Source of the DNA: Promethearchaeota archaeon
Lineage (GTDB): Archaea > Asgardarchaeota > Lokiarchaeia > Sigyniarchaeales > SOKP01
Direction: 5' to 3'
NCBI GenBank assembly: GCA_004524535.1
Contig: SDNY01000019.1
Span: forward strand, 1 to 40,427
DNA: 40,427 bases
How positions within the stretch are numbered: position 1 is the first letter of the stretch; every line of letters starts with the position of its first letter. The notes below the pieces were generated by a model. It searched no databases, was not told the DNA's origin, and was given only the letters and a program-made list of their open reading frames with translations. Positions 7,510 to 16,224 of the stretch are shown piece by piece. The position numbers and the translations under genes are program-made.

Positions 7510-8961
7510 ATGGGGGCATTTCAATGGTTGATGAAGAAGATACTGGGGGCTTTTGGTCGAAATACTAATAGTTTATTTTATCAATTACTTTATCGTGAAA
7601 TCCTCAAAGAAATTAACGAGATTATTAAGGATGAAGAAGAAAGTATTAGTATTTTAAGAGAAATTTGTAAAAGAGCTGCTTTTGAATCTTGCGAACGACA
7701 TTCTAGCATTTTCAAGTTTATGCCTGGGAACCCGAAAAAAGTATTAACCTACTTCGAAATTTTATTCTCAATAGTCCTCGGAATGAATATGGGTGAATAT
7801 GATTTCGAGGAAATCCCAAAGGAAGGTGCAAAATACAATGATTACGTTTTAAACGTTACAGTTAATCCGATTTGTGCAGGATATGGAGATGATGCAGAAG
7901 ATACCTTTGATTTCAGCAAATTAAGTAAAGAGGTTGAGGGTTGTTCGGCAGGTTTGTGTGGTATGCTTGAAACTGTAGCAAACTTTATCCTAAAAGTAAA
8001 AAAGAACGATTTTCGCATAGGAATCACAGAAACGAAGTGCCTTATGAAAGGTGATGAATACTTACAAATTTATTGTAAAGTATATGATTTTAGAGAATGG
8101 AAAGAATTTCTGGATTCTAAACCAGAAATTAAATATTTCGAAGAAATCTTAGAGGAAGAAATTCATGAAGAGGCCAAATTAGATCTTATTGATAAATTAC
8201 AAGAAACTTTTTCTTTAGACAAATTGGATGATTTATTGGATGAACCTCTTGAAAGCATTAAAGAGAAAGTTGCTGAACTTATTAGAGATAAATTAAACAT
8301 GGAACCTAATCATTTCTTTGACTATTTCAGAAATTACGAGGATGATATGATTAGAATTGTTGGATTTTTAGCTGTTCATCTGATGAATGAGTATGGAGGT
8401 CTTGTGGAGAAATCATTAAGTAGCGATTTCACAGCTAAAATAATAGGTTATTTTTTTAAACATCTTAAAGAGATGACTTTACTATTTATACCCTTAGATG
8501 TGATTCGTGATTATAATGAATTATTTGTAAGTTTTTTGGAAGGACTAGCTCCTGTCGAAATGGTCGATAATGTTAGACAAATTACAGGAAAAGATACCAT
8601 AAACTATATTTTTGAAGGTTCTGAAATGGCATTAGAAAATTTAGGTATTGAATTTTCAGAGTTAAAGGAAAATGTATGGGAAGAACTGAAAAAAGAAAGG
8701 GAAGATGGATTAATTTCGGCAGAGCAATCAACGATGGAAAAAACCAGAGAAAACTTCCCGAAGATAATTAACATCCTTCAAGAACTTCTGATGATATTCA
8801 ACGAAATTATGACTCTGCCTATAAGAGTATTGATCTCTGAGAGCCATTATGGATTAAAAACAGCGATAAATTCAGTCGCTTCTGAAGAAGAGGGGCTTTA
8901 TGGCTCATTAAGAGAACGATTCGATAATATTTTTGATCAAATCCAAGAAATAAGGAAATAA
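7510..8961 (+). CDS. V4R / TRAPP-like domain protein with long helical C-terminus
   Basis: 483 aa. Residues ~15-200 show the V4R/Bet3 pattern: helix ILREICKRAAFESCERH, then NVTVNPICAGYG, the helix SAGLCGMLETVANFILKV, and the strand DEYLQIYCKVYDF after a cysteine (TKCLMKGDE). Residues ~205-483 are helical and unrecognised. The ribosome-binding site GGAGGT (7496-7501) lies at the end of the preceding V4R gene, so translation is probably coupled. The C-terminal part may be an interaction or tethering module. That is a guess from helical content. Confidence 0.6.
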   Translation: MGAFQWLMKKILGAFGRNTNSLFYQLLYREILKEINEIIKDEEESISILREICKRAAFESCERHSSIFKFMPGNPKKVLTYFEILFSIVLGMNMGEYDFEEIPKEGAKYNDYVLNVTVNPICAGYGDDAEDTFDFSKLSKEVEGCSAGLCGMLETVANFILKVKKNDFRIGITETKCLMKGDEYLQIYCKVYDFREWKEFLDSKPEIKYFEEILEEEIHEEAKLDLIDKLQETFSLDKLDDLLDEPLESIKEKVAELIRDKLNMEPNHFFDYFRNYEDDMIRIVGFLAVHLMNEYGGLVEKSLSSDFTAKIIGYFFKHLKEMTLLFIPLDVIRDYNELFVSFLEGLAPVEMVDNVRQITGKDTINYIFEGSEMALENLGIEFSELKENVWEELKKEREDGLISAEQSTMEKTRENFPKIINILQELLMIFNEIMTLPIRVLISESHYGLKTAINSVASEEEGLYGSLRERFDNIFDQIQEIRK

Positions 8962-8976
8962 TATTAAAAATTCTTA

Positions 8977-9420
8977 TTATTTTAACTTTTTACGCATTAC
9001 AAAGTGCTCAATCTCATCAAAAAGAAGGGGACCTTCTCCAATTATTACATAGTCAAGCTTTTCAAAAAATTCTTTTGCCGTTTTTCTGGCATTCAACATA
9101 ATGCTGGAGACTCCAAGACTTAGCGCGAATCCTTCAATGTATCGAATTAATTTAGTTGCAATTCTTTTTTTTCGGTATTCTTTTTCAACTGCAATATATC
9201 TTAATTGTCCTTCCTTTTCGCTATTTTTATGAAAGCGAGCAGTGGCTACAATTTTATTATTTAAAATAACAATGAAAGGATATGACTCATTTTCGAGGTC
9301 ATCTTTTTCTGATCCTCTTGGCTGATTCCAAGGCTTTCTTAACACTCTCCATCTCAAATCATACATATACGAATAATCTTCTTTAGAGAGTGGTCGTTGA
9401 ATTATTAGAGGTTCCTCCAT
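8977..9420 (-). CDS. GNAT family N-acetyltransferase
   Basis: 147 aa with the GNAT core: strand VATARFHKN, then GQLRYIAVEKEYRKKRIATKLI, which is motif A with the acetyl-CoA pyrophosphate-binding R-x-x-K-x-A, then SIMLNARKTAKEFFEKLDYVIIGEG, which is motif B. The N-terminus YDLRWRVLRKPWNQPRGSE resembles the ElaA/YitI-like group that acetylates small amines, but the substrate cannot be told. It starts 18 bp after the stop of the large upstream gene in the same direction, so the two probably form an operon. The 3' end is convergent with the V4R gene. Confidence 0.88.
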   Translation of the reverse strand: MEEPLIIQRPLSKEDYSYMYDLRWRVLRKPWNQPRGSEKDDLENESYPFIVILNNKIVATARFHKNSEKEGQLRYIAVEKEYRKKRIATKLIRYIEGFALSLGVSSIMLNARKTAKEFFEKLDYVIIGEGPLLFDEIEHFVMRKKLK

Positions 9421-9438
9421 TTAAAAAATCCCATAATT

Positions 9439-10956
9439 TTATTTTAAAGATCTTTTTGATGATATGTAGATCTCGTAAAACCAATCTATTATGTATTGAA
9501 AGAAAAATCGTTCTCGAAGGACATCGTAGTGTGATTTATTTTTTAGACTGGTCAATTTTGCAATATCTTCTGACTTAATCTTACCCTCGGCAATTAAATT
9601 CATTCTCGCCTTAAATTGGTCAATCATTGATATGGGCCTCAAAATAACTTCAATTGCATTAGAGATCTTGTTTATTAATTCGCGAAATTCTTTATTATAA
9701 TCATATTTAGATATTCGAGATTCGCTTAGAAAACTATTTATCTTCTTTAAGATTGGCTCCTTTTTATAATAATTAATTAATTCTTTTTGATCTATTACTT
9801 CTGAGAGATAATCTATAACTTTTTTGATAATCGAGGATTCAATTTGTAATTTTTTCATTTCTTTTTCTAATCGAACTAAAAATTGTTGCTTTAAAAACTG
9901 CTTATATTTCACAATAATTGCTTCGTTTTCTTTTATGTCTGAACAAATTTCGACAACCTCCCCCTTAGGGGTTGAGTAAGTGAAACCATGCCCTTGAGGT
10001 CCAAGGCCCCCAAGTAGGACCATTCCTAGAATATAAAATTTGTAATTATCCTTAGCAATAATATTATTCAGATTTATACTTATATTCTTTGGAGATATTA
10101 AATGCTTTTTAATTTCACTATATTCTCTTAACTCTTCAAAATCATAAAAATATGTATTGTAGCTATTTTTATAGTTAAATTCAATAAAATTTTCATTCTC
10201 AGTTAGTAAATCGCCTTGATTTTTATCTGATTGGTTTTTATGCTCTATAAGAATCTTATTAAATTCTCTAATGAATTTCTTTATTGAACCTAAATTTTTA
10301 ACACTAAGACCGTATATTGAGTATTGATTAAAAAAAAAATTTTTAATGTAAAATATTAATTGCTCTATATTCAAATTATATAACAGAAATCGATCGTTTA
10401 CTAAAAAATTGTAGAGATCTTGAGGCATAACTTTATATACATATAAAATCAAAGAATTAGATACCTTTCCAAACAAATCGTTTAAATTTGAGAGCAACAT
10501 TTTATCTTTCTTGAGTTCTTCTATGGTTTTTAAATCATCATTATCAAAATCTTTATCAAGCAAATTAAATTCGTTGAAAAATCTTAAAAGCTCTATTATT
10601 TTACCAAGTGAAGAAGTTTGATATTCTGTAGCTACTTCTTCTGTACAATTCAATAATAATTCTGAAATAATTTCAAAGCGATCAGGAATTTTTCTCACAT
10701 CAATAAAAATATCAAAATAGGATGATAAATTAAAAAACTCCCTAAAAATTTCAAATTTTTTATGTTTAAGATTTTTTGAAAGACATTTGTAAAAGTTCTC
10801 TTCAATTTTTTCTTTATAAATTTTATTTGAGGATGAGTTGATTAAATTTGTGAAGTTTTGTATTTCATTTTGCTCGATAACGCTTTTAATTTTAAATATT
10901 TCTCCAGATTTTAAAAAGTTAATTAGCGAATCAAAAAACTCTTCTAAAGGTATCAT
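9439..10956 (-). CDS. Hypothetical protein, 505 aa
   Basis: I do not recognise this protein. It is strongly helical and rich in Lys, Asn, Ile and Phe, with no signal peptide and no clear membrane segment. A distinctive stretch at ~residues 312-345 (YILGMVLLGGLGPQGHGFTY, then TPKGEVVEICSDIKENEAIIVK) breaks the helical pattern and looks like a small beta domain or active-site loop. The part after it is again helical, possibly coiled. It lies upstream of the GNAT gene in a likely two-gene operon. A phage or mobile origin is possible but not shown by any neighbour. Confidence 0.6.
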   Translation of the reverse strand: MIPLEEFFDSLINFLKSGEIFKIKSVIEQNEIQNFTNLINSSSNKIYKEKIEENFYKCLSKNLKHKKFEIFREFFNLSSYFDIFIDVRKIPDRFEIISELLLNCTEEVATEYQTSSLGKIIELLRFFNEFNLLDKDFDNDDLKTIEELKKDKMLLSNLNDLFGKVSNSLILYVYKVMPQDLYNFLVNDRFLLYNLNIEQLIFYIKNFFFNQYSIYGLSVKNLGSIKKFIREFNKILIEHKNQSDKNQGDLLTENENFIEFNYKNSYNTYFYDFEELREYSEIKKHLISPKNISINLNNIIAKDNYKFYILGMVLLGGLGPQGHGFTYSTPKGEVVEICSDIKENEAIIVKYKQFLKQQFLVRLEKEMKKLQIESSIIKKVIDYLSEVIDQKELINYYKKEPILKKINSFLSESRISKYDYNKEFRELINKISNAIEVILRPISMIDQFKARMNLIAEGKIKSEDIAKLTSLKNKSHYDVLRERFFFQYIIDWFYEIYISSKRSLK

Positions 10957-10998
10957 TTAACAGATGAATTATAATAAAACTTGCTATTAAACTTATTG

Positions 10999-11013
10999 AT
11001 ATATATATAAAGA
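10999..11013 (-). promoter_or_regulatory. TATA-like box for the 505-aa gene
   Basis: On the minus strand this reads CTTTATATATATATC, about 45 bp before the start at 10956 and inside the 73-bp gap to the Roadblock gene. Position and sequence suit an archaeal TATA box. AT-rich background lowers certainty. Confidence 0.35.
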
Positions 11014-11029
11014 AAGTTGATTTTTTAGT

Positions 11030-11401
11030 TTAATCTAAAAGGTCTGCAATCTTTTGGCTAACTGATTGGATGTTGAGGAAAACCATTCCAAGCGAGGCAT
11101 CTGCTTTGGTGAGAGTCGCCAAAATCGCATTATTACCTGCTTTTGATAATATTATTATTCCATCAACACCTTCTATAAGAATTCTCTTAAGACTTCCTCG
11201 AGCAAGCTCTTCAACTGCTCTCTCAGATACAGATAAAATAGCTGCGGACATGGCGGACACAATACCATCATTTACATCCCTCGCAAGAACTGAACAAATA
11301 GGAAGTCCTTGCACACTCACAATTGCAGATCCTTGTATGTCAGCGTTGACCGCTTCCATTTTTCGCAATAATTCTATAAGATCGCTGATGTTTTCACTCA
11401 A
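11030..11401 (-). CDS. Roadblock/LC7 domain protein
   Basis: 123 aa, a single Roadblock/LC7 domain filling the protein: starting helix ISDLIELLRKMEAV, strand GSAIVSVQGLPICSVL, helix VSAMSAAILSVSERAVEEL, strands KRILIEGVDGIIILSKAG and NAILATLTKADASLGMVF, and a final helix. Such proteins dimerise and regulate small Ras-like GTPases (MglB in bacteria, LAMTOR/Ego subunits in eukaryotes), and Asgard genomes carry many. No GTPase gene is adjacent. The gene is oriented away from the MetAP2 gene. Confidence 0.93.
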   Translation of the reverse strand: MSENISDLIELLRKMEAVNADIQGSAIVSVQGLPICSVLARDVNDGIVSAMSAAILSVSERAVEELARGSLKRILIEGVDGIIILSKAGNNAILATLTKADASLGMVFLNIQSVSQKIADLLD

Positions 11402-11533
11402 TGATTTATCAACTAAAAAAAAATGATGTTATTATTATTATATTCTAATTTAATTTTAAATATTTTTTATTCTTTTATTCTTTTTTATTTTTATTTAATA
11501 TTTTTTATTATTTTTTATTATTTTATTCTTTTT

Positions 11534-11588
11534 ATCAAAATAATGACTAATCTTTTTATCAAAATAATGACTGATCAAAATAATGACT
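11534..11588 (+). repeat. Three tandem copies of a 15-bp unit over the MetAP2 start
   Basis: The unit ATCAAAATAATGACT occurs at 11534-11548, 11558-11572 and 11574-11588. Each copy contains an ATG, and only the last is the in-frame start of the downstream gene. The first two ATGs are in other frames. The upstream 11455-11530 is a T-rich low-complexity run. Confidence 0.85.
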
Positions 11589-12548
11589 GAGGATAAAAAA
11601 ACTCTTTCTAAGGAAGAGTTAGAAAAAGAAAAAGAAGAAAAGGAAAATGAGATTAAAATAGATTCCTTAAGAAAGGCTGGTGGCATAGCAAGCAAAGTAA
11701 AAAAATTTATGAAACCTCGTTTAAAAGTAGAAGCAAAAGTTTTAGATTTAATTAACACTGCAGAGCAGAAAATCATAGAATTAGGCGGGGAACCTGCATT
11801 TCCTGTTAATTTATCAATTAATAACGTAGCGGCTCATTATACATCTCCAATAAGAGATGATGATTTAACAATAAAAGAGGGGGATATAGTTAAATTAGAT
11901 ATGGGTGTCCACATTGAAGGATATATTGTGGATACGGCATATACAATTAGTTTTAATGACGATATATTGCTAGAAAATATTATTCAGTCTACTGAGGTGG
12001 CGGTTGAAGCTGCTAAAATGATGGTCAAGCCAGGTATCAATACCAGAGAAATAGGGAAAAAAATTGAAAGCATAGTTAAAGGGTTTAAATATAATCCAAT
12101 TAAAGAACTTGGAGGACACCAAATAGAAAGGTGGATTGTTCACGGAAAAAAGGCTCTTCCTGAATTAGGAAATCAAAGTGGAGATGTGATGGAAGAAGGA
12201 GATGTATTTGGAATAGAAATATTTGCATCAACAGGTGAAGGGTCCGTTCATATGACTAATAATTCTTTTATATACGAATTAAATCCATATTCAGGAAGGG
12301 TTCCCTTGCGTCGGAAAGTTTCTAAACAAATTCTTGGGTTTGTGAATAAAAATTATAAAACATTGCCATTCGCAGAAAGATGGGTGGCAAAAGAATTTAG
12401 AATGGGTGTAGCATTTGGACTTCAAGAACTAGTAAAACAAAATAAATTACAGGCTCATTATGTGCTAGCAGAAAATAAAGGTGAGTACGTTGCTCAAACT
12501 GAGGAAACCATTATCGTGACTGAGGATGGATTTGAACAGTTAACTTAA
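11583..12548 (+). CDS. map: Methionine aminopeptidase, type II
   Basis: 321 aa metalloprotease that removes the initiator methionine from new proteins. Core motifs: FPVNLSINNVAAHYTSP with the substrate His, LDMGVHIEGYIVDTAYT with the two metal-binding Asp, LGGHQIERWIVHGKK with the metal-binding His, GDVFGIEIFASTGEG with Glu, and the last Glu in AQTEETIIV. The spacing between His and the Glu region includes the type II insertion. A charged N-terminal extension of ~25 residues (EELEKEKEEKENEIK) precedes the usual archaeal start and recalls the charged tails of eukaryotic MetAP2. The true start could lie at a later codon, but no later Met fits before the core. Confidence 0.95.
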   Translation: MTEDKKTLSKEELEKEKEEKENEIKIDSLRKAGGIASKVKKFMKPRLKVEAKVLDLINTAEQKIIELGGEPAFPVNLSINNVAAHYTSPIRDDDLTIKEGDIVKLDMGVHIEGYIVDTAYTISFNDDILLENIIQSTEVAVEAAKMMVKPGINTREIGKKIESIVKGFKYNPIKELGGHQIERWIVHGKKALPELGNQSGDVMEEGDVFGIEIFASTGEGSVHMTNNSFIYELNPYSGRVPLRRKVSKQILGFVNKNYKTLPFAERWVAKEFRMGVAFGLQELVKQNKLQAHYVLAENKGEYVAQTEETIIVTEDGFEQLT

Positions 12549-12592
12549 ATAATTTAAATATTTTATTTTAAAAAATCAATTTTAGTTTTTAT

Positions 12593-13702
12593 ATGAGAAA
12601 ACTAAACATTTGTCTTGTTTCTTTGACTATCGCTCCAGATAGTCAAGATGGAAGTGCTAAATTTTTTAGAGGGATTTTTGATTATTTGAAAAAACAAGGT
12701 CATAATGTATCTCTTTTAACTGGAAAATGGAGTTATCAGCTTTATAATCCTAACATTTTTCAAATAAATTTAATCAAGAAAAGTTATTTCTGGATACCTC
12801 AATTTAGTTTAAAGGTTAAAAAATATCTTAAGAATCATAATTTTGATATTATTCATGGAAATGGTCCAAAGGGATCATTGCCCCTTCTCTTCATCGGTAA
12901 GAAAAAATTTATATCGACACTTCATGACTTGGGACCATATGAAACCACGTTCTCACGAATTCCAATAGAAAAATATCTATTTAAAGCTGTTGCTAAAAAG
13001 GCTGACTATTTGACAACTTGTTCAGAATTCATTAAGAATGAAATTAAACATTATATTCCTCAAGTAGATCTTAATAAGATACATAATTTGTATTCTGCTA
13101 TTGAACCAAAATTCAAATGTTGTCCAGAAGAGGCTCAGGAATTAAAGAAAGTATTAAATATTCAAGGACCGATTCTACTCCACATTGGTCGTATAGCGCT
13201 ATATAAAGGTGTACACAATTTAATTTCTGCTTATCAAATAGCGAAAAAAGAAATTCCAGATCTTAATTTAGTTATTGGAGGAAAACCCGATTTTTATATG
13301 GAAAAATATTATAAAATTTGGAAACAAAAATATAAAGATATTCATTTTTTAGGATTTGTTCCAGAAGATGAGATCCCAATTTATTATTCTATGGGTGATA
13401 TTTTCGTAAATTATTCATATGCTACAGAGGGATTTGGGCTTACACCTCTTGAAGCGATTGCCTGTGGAACGCCAGTAATCTGTTCATCTATAAAGCCCTA
13501 CAAAGAAGTATTAAAAGATAATGCCATATTCGTTCCTCCAAAAAATCCTGAATTACTTGCTGAAGAAATTATTTCCTTAATACAAAATGATTCTCTAAGA
13601 AGAAAATTGGTCGATAAAGCTCAAAAATATATCGAAAGGTACACATGGGATGCTGTAGGTAAAAAACTCGAGAAAGTATACAGTAAATTTCTAAAAAATT
13701 AG
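12593..13702 (+). CDS. Glycosyltransferase, GT4 family (GT-B fold)
   Basis: 369 aa. N-terminal acceptor domain with FDIIHGNGPKGSLPLLF and STLHDLGPYE. C-terminal nucleotide-sugar domain begins at LLHIGRIALYKGVHNLISAY and has the E-x7-E motif in EGFGLTPLEAIACGTPVICS, the signature of retaining GT4 enzymes. It likely adds a sugar from a nucleotide donor to a glycan or lipid at the cytoplasmic membrane face. It ends 11 bp from the convergent DUF354 gene. Together with the next two genes it forms a glycan-related group. Donor and acceptor are unknown. Confidence 0.92.
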   Translation: MRKLNICLVSLTIAPDSQDGSAKFFRGIFDYLKKQGHNVSLLTGKWSYQLYNPNIFQINLIKKSYFWIPQFSLKVKKYLKNHNFDIIHGNGPKGSLPLLFIGKKKFISTLHDLGPYETTFSRIPIEKYLFKAVAKKADYLTTCSEFIKNEIKHYIPQVDLNKIHNLYSAIEPKFKCCPEEAQELKKVLNIQGPILLHIGRIALYKGVHNLISAYQIAKKEIPDLNLVIGGKPDFYMEKYYKIWKQKYKDIHFLGFVPEDEIPIYYSMGDIFVNYSYATEGFGLTPLEAIACGTPVICSSIKPYKEVLKDNAIFVPPKNPELLAEEIISLIQNDSLRRKLVDKAQKYIERYTWDAVGKKLEKVYSKFLKN

Positions 13703-13713
13703 AAATTAGATCT

Positions 13714-14823
13714 CTAGTTAATTTCTAATAATTTTTTCTTAACAAAATCAAAACAAATTAAATTGGGATTTTCAAATTTTTTAATTTTTTCACTGAATGA
13801 CAAATTGAATCTATCATTTGAAGATTTTTGATTAAGAATCTCAGTTGATCTTTCAATTATTTTTTCTGGGTCTTTAATATGTTCTAAAGGAAAGCCGTTT
13901 TCTATTAAAAAATTTTCTTGTGGTGCTGTTTCACCTGGAAAATATTCAATACTTGGTACATTTAAAAGACTTGATTCGCGGACGATAGTGCCTCCACCAC
14001 TTATTATTAATGCTCCATAATAACAAAGATCGACTAAATTTGATAAATAACGAGTGATTACAACATTTTTATTACCTGAAAAATTCTTAAGTTTACTTCT
14101 TAGAAAGTTTTCTTGTTTTGTCGTTCGGACTAATAGAAAATATTTATGATTCGGAAATTCTTTATAAAGTGGTGGAAAGAACTCTGTTATCAATGTTTCT
14201 TCCGCTTTAAGTTTTTCAATAAAATAAGACGCAAAACTCGGTTCGCTTCTTATTATGACATAAGTACCTTTTTCTAAATCAAATCTTTCTAAAATTTGAG
14301 GATTTGGAGTATATTCTGAAAGCCATCCTATCTCATCAATGCCATTATAACGTATTAATTTACTAGGATCAGCATTTAGGCGTATATACCATTCCTGAGG
14401 AACACATTGAGGAGTAATAATTTTATCAAGAAATGGTAAAATTAATTTACAAACTGGTTCATTACGAGGTTCATCATTAAAACCTATTGATTGTATTTTT
14501 ATTCCATAAGCAATTCTAGTCCCTTCAACAGATGAGAAGGTTACAAAATAGTCTGGTTTAAACCGCTTAACAACTGGAAAAAGTTCTGATAATCGTTCTA
14601 TATATTGTTTTAATTTATCTTCTAATTTTTCCCCTCCATGTTTTCCAATTTTCTCATAATTTACACCTTGATCGTCTAAAATTTGATAAGTAGAATCATA
14701 ATCCCTTGCTGTTATTTTTAATTCAATCCCTTCATTATGAAACATATTAATTAAGGGAATAAACATTTGTGCCGTTTTAGGCTCTTCTATGTCAAGCCAC
14801 AGCTTTTTATCCGAAATAGTCAT
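13714..14823 (-). CDS. DUF354 family protein (glycosyltransferase / UDP-GlcNAc epimerase-like fold)
   Basis: 369 aa from the preferred start. DUF354 proteins have a GT-B-like fold and are common in archaeal glycan clusters. Matching features are the start KLWLDIEEPKTAQMFIPLI, the ITARDYDSTYQILD segment, FVTFSSVEGTRIAYG, IGFNDEPRNEPV, and near the end ALIISGGGTIVRESSLLNVPSI. The frame extends to an ATG at 14874 overlapping the upstream gene by 10 bp. I chose 14823 because family members begin right at the first strand. The two genes are probably one transcript. The exact reaction is unknown. Confidence 0.85.
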   Translation of the reverse strand: MTISDKKLWLDIEEPKTAQMFIPLINMFHNEGIELKITARDYDSTYQILDDQGVNYEKIGKHGGEKLEDKLKQYIERLSELFPVVKRFKPDYFVTFSSVEGTRIAYGIKIQSIGFNDEPRNEPVCKLILPFLDKIITPQCVPQEWYIRLNADPSKLIRYNGIDEIGWLSEYTPNPQILERFDLEKGTYVIIRSEPSFASYFIEKLKAEETLITEFFPPLYKEFPNHKYFLLVRTTKQENFLRSKLKNFSGNKNVVITRYLSNLVDLCYYGALIISGGGTIVRESSLLNVPSIEYFPGETAPQENFLIENGFPLEHIKDPEKIIERSTEILNQKSSNDRFNLSFSEKIKKFENPNLICFDFVKKKLLEIN

Positions 14824-14864
14824 GTCATTAACTCTTTTTATGTTATTATGAAAAGGGAATGAAG

Positions 14865-15620
14865 TTATTTCCAATCATCTGGAATTTTTTTTAATCTTTT
14901 AGCAGGATTCCCGACTATTATATCTCCTTCTTCTGTATTTTTATTAACGACTGCCCCAGCTCCTACGATTGTACCTTTTTTTAATCTTATTCCAGGAAAA
15001 ATGATCGAATTTGCACCCAGTGATACATTATCTTCTATTGTAGGCCCGATTAACTCGAACTCCTTGCGCAACATATATTTATCATTAGTTAATTTACTAT
15101 AAGGGCCCATGAAAACATTATTACTTATTGAACAGAATAATGGAATATATGCACCTGTTTGAATATTTGCATTAATTCCAATTGAAACATTACCATCAAT
15201 AATGCAGTTTGTACCAATTAAAGAAGAATCCCCAATTTTTGTTTTTTCCCGGATCAATACATTATGACCCGTTTGGCATTTTGCTCCAATACGAACATCA
15301 GAATAAATTATTGTTCCCGCTCGAATTATGCAGTTTTCATCGATAATCACTTCTGTCCCTTCAAAATCAGTTACTGGTTTTTTGCTTGCTATTACTTCTT
15401 TTAATTGATTTCTTTGAAAATGTCCAATAATGCAATTTTCACCTATATAGGTGCCGGTTTTAATTATTGCTTTTCCATAGATTTTTACTCCTTTAGATAT
15501 GTAAACATCGCTCCCAATTGAAACCCCTTTACCAATTACGACAAAATCGTCGATGAAAGCTTTATTATTAATATTAGTTTCAGGGTGGATTATTGAGAAA
15601 CTTTTAGGACCTTTTTCCAT
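14865..15620 (-). CDS. Left-handed beta-helix acyltransferase-like protein (hexapeptide repeats)
   Basis: 251 aa built almost wholly of hexapeptide repeats ([LIV]-G-x4), from FVVIGKGVSIGSDVYIS to IFPGIRLKKGTIVGAGAVV, ending with the typical EGDIIVGNPAKRLKKI. Such trimeric enzymes N- or O-acetylate nucleotide-activated amino sugars, the donor being acetyl-CoA. The internal block ENVCIIxGN-like IGTNCIIDGNVSIG carries the substrate-binding region but the substrate cannot be read. Overlap or near contact with the DUF354 gene downstream supports an operon for making or modifying a surface sugar. Confidence 0.9.
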   Translation of the reverse strand: MEKGPKSFSIIHPETNINNKAFIDDFVVIGKGVSIGSDVYISKGVKIYGKAIIKTGTYIGENCIIGHFQRNQLKEVIASKKPVTDFEGTEVIIDENCIIRAGTIIYSDVRIGAKCQTGHNVLIREKTKIGDSSLIGTNCIIDGNVSIGINANIQTGAYIPLFCSISNNVFMGPYSKLTNDKYMLRKEFELIGPTIEDNVSLGANSIIFPGIRLKKGTIVGAGAVVNKNTEEGDIIVGNPAKRLKKIPDDWK

Positions 15621-15683
15621 ATAACCTCTCCAATTATAATTAATATATATTTTAATAATCTTTTTAAAGAACTTTTAAATTAT

Positions 15684-15977
15684 TTATTTTACGCATCGGC
15701 ATGGAATAGAATTGCATTTGCTACATTTATTTGGATACTTATCAAATAAAGCTTTTTCAACATCAATATCTAATAAATTTGCTAATGAATTAGCCCAAGC
15801 AATTACATCTGCTATTTCTTCCGAAGCTTTCTCTTTATTAATCTTTTGATCCTTTATAATTCTTGCTAATTCTCCTATTTCTTCAACTAACCAAATAAAT
15901 GTGGACTTTTTCCCTCTTTTAGAATCTCTATTGAAATATATTTCTTTTATCATTTTTTGAAAATCAGAGATTTTCAT
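15684..15977 (-). CDS. MazG-like nucleotide pyrophosphohydrolase with cysteine-rich tail
   Basis: 97 aa from the preferred start at ATG 15977 (the frame is open to 16004, but MKISDFQKMIKEIY is the family start). The EEIGELARIIKD and EEIADVIAWANSL motifs give the EExxE-12-28-ExxD metal site of all-alpha MazG enzymes, which hydrolyse (d)NTPs to monophosphates. The last ~15 residues contain four cysteines (CSKCNSIPCRC), a possible zinc knuckle seen in some archaeal MazG proteins. House-cleaning of nucleotides is the usual role. Confidence 0.88.
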   Translation of the reverse strand: MKISDFQKMIKEIYFNRDSKRGKKSTFIWLVEEIGELARIIKDQKINKEKASEEIADVIAWANSLANLLDIDVEKALFDKYPNKCSKCNSIPCRCVK

Positions 15978-16048
15978 AATTATTAAACCAACAAGTACTC
16001 TCAATGAAATTATATATTAGAGAAATTTATGGTTTTGAGTATCACTAT

Positions 16049-16195
16049 TTAGCCTCCTGCGCTTCCTGGAGTTAAAATCCAAGCAAAAATTCCAAGATGT
16101 CCTAGAATTACGATTAAAATTAAGGTTGTTGCCAGCAATACCGTACTTATTGGACCAATTTTTACACCTATGCTTGAATCCTCGAAGAAGCGCAT
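16049..16195 (-). CDS. Sec61 beta (SecG-type), membrane part of a gene split in two
   Basis: 48 aa. RFFEDSSIGVKIGPISTVL followed by a single membrane helix (LLATTLILIVILGHLGIF) is the conserved cytoplasmic-to-membrane part of archaeal Sec61 beta, the small subunit of the SecYE-beta protein translocon. A full archaeal protein carries an N-terminal stretch ending ..AGLI directly before RFF/RYF. Here that stretch is encoded in the separate small ORF 16213-16302 just upstream, in another frame. ORF2 begins with its own ATG exactly at the R-F-F point. No other Sec gene is nearby. Confidence 0.75.
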   Translation of the reverse strand: MRFFEDSSIGVKIGPISTVLLATTLILIVILGHLGIFAWILTPGSAGG

Positions 16196-16224
16196 TTAAT
16201 CTTTTAACAGATTTATTCTGTTAC
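16193..16224 (-). other. 32-nt intervening segment with hairpin inside Sec61 beta
   Basis: The segment separates the codon for the last Ile of AGLI from the codon for the Arg of RFF. It contains in-frame stops from either side. On the minus strand TAACAG and CTGTTA form a perfect 6-bp hairpin with a 7-nt loop (16205-16223), an outer GCGCA/TGCGC pairing (16234-16238 with 16190-16194) brings the flanking coding parts together, and a 4-bp TAAT/ATTA pairing is possible between them. This resembles, but does not match, the bulge-helix-bulge of archaeal introns. Confidence 0.55.

Noticed and set aside
11455-11582. Short minus-strand ORF over 11495-11776
   Set aside because: It is the reverse of the MetAP2 start and low-complexity DNA, rich in Phe/Ser, with no protein-like pattern.
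16193-16224. Canonical bulge-helix-bulge intron in Sec61 beta
   Set aside because: The best folding gives internal loops of 4x2 and 2x4 around a 4-bp helix instead of two 3-nt bulges, and cutting at the loop near the 3' side would keep an in-frame TAA. I report it only as an intervening segment.
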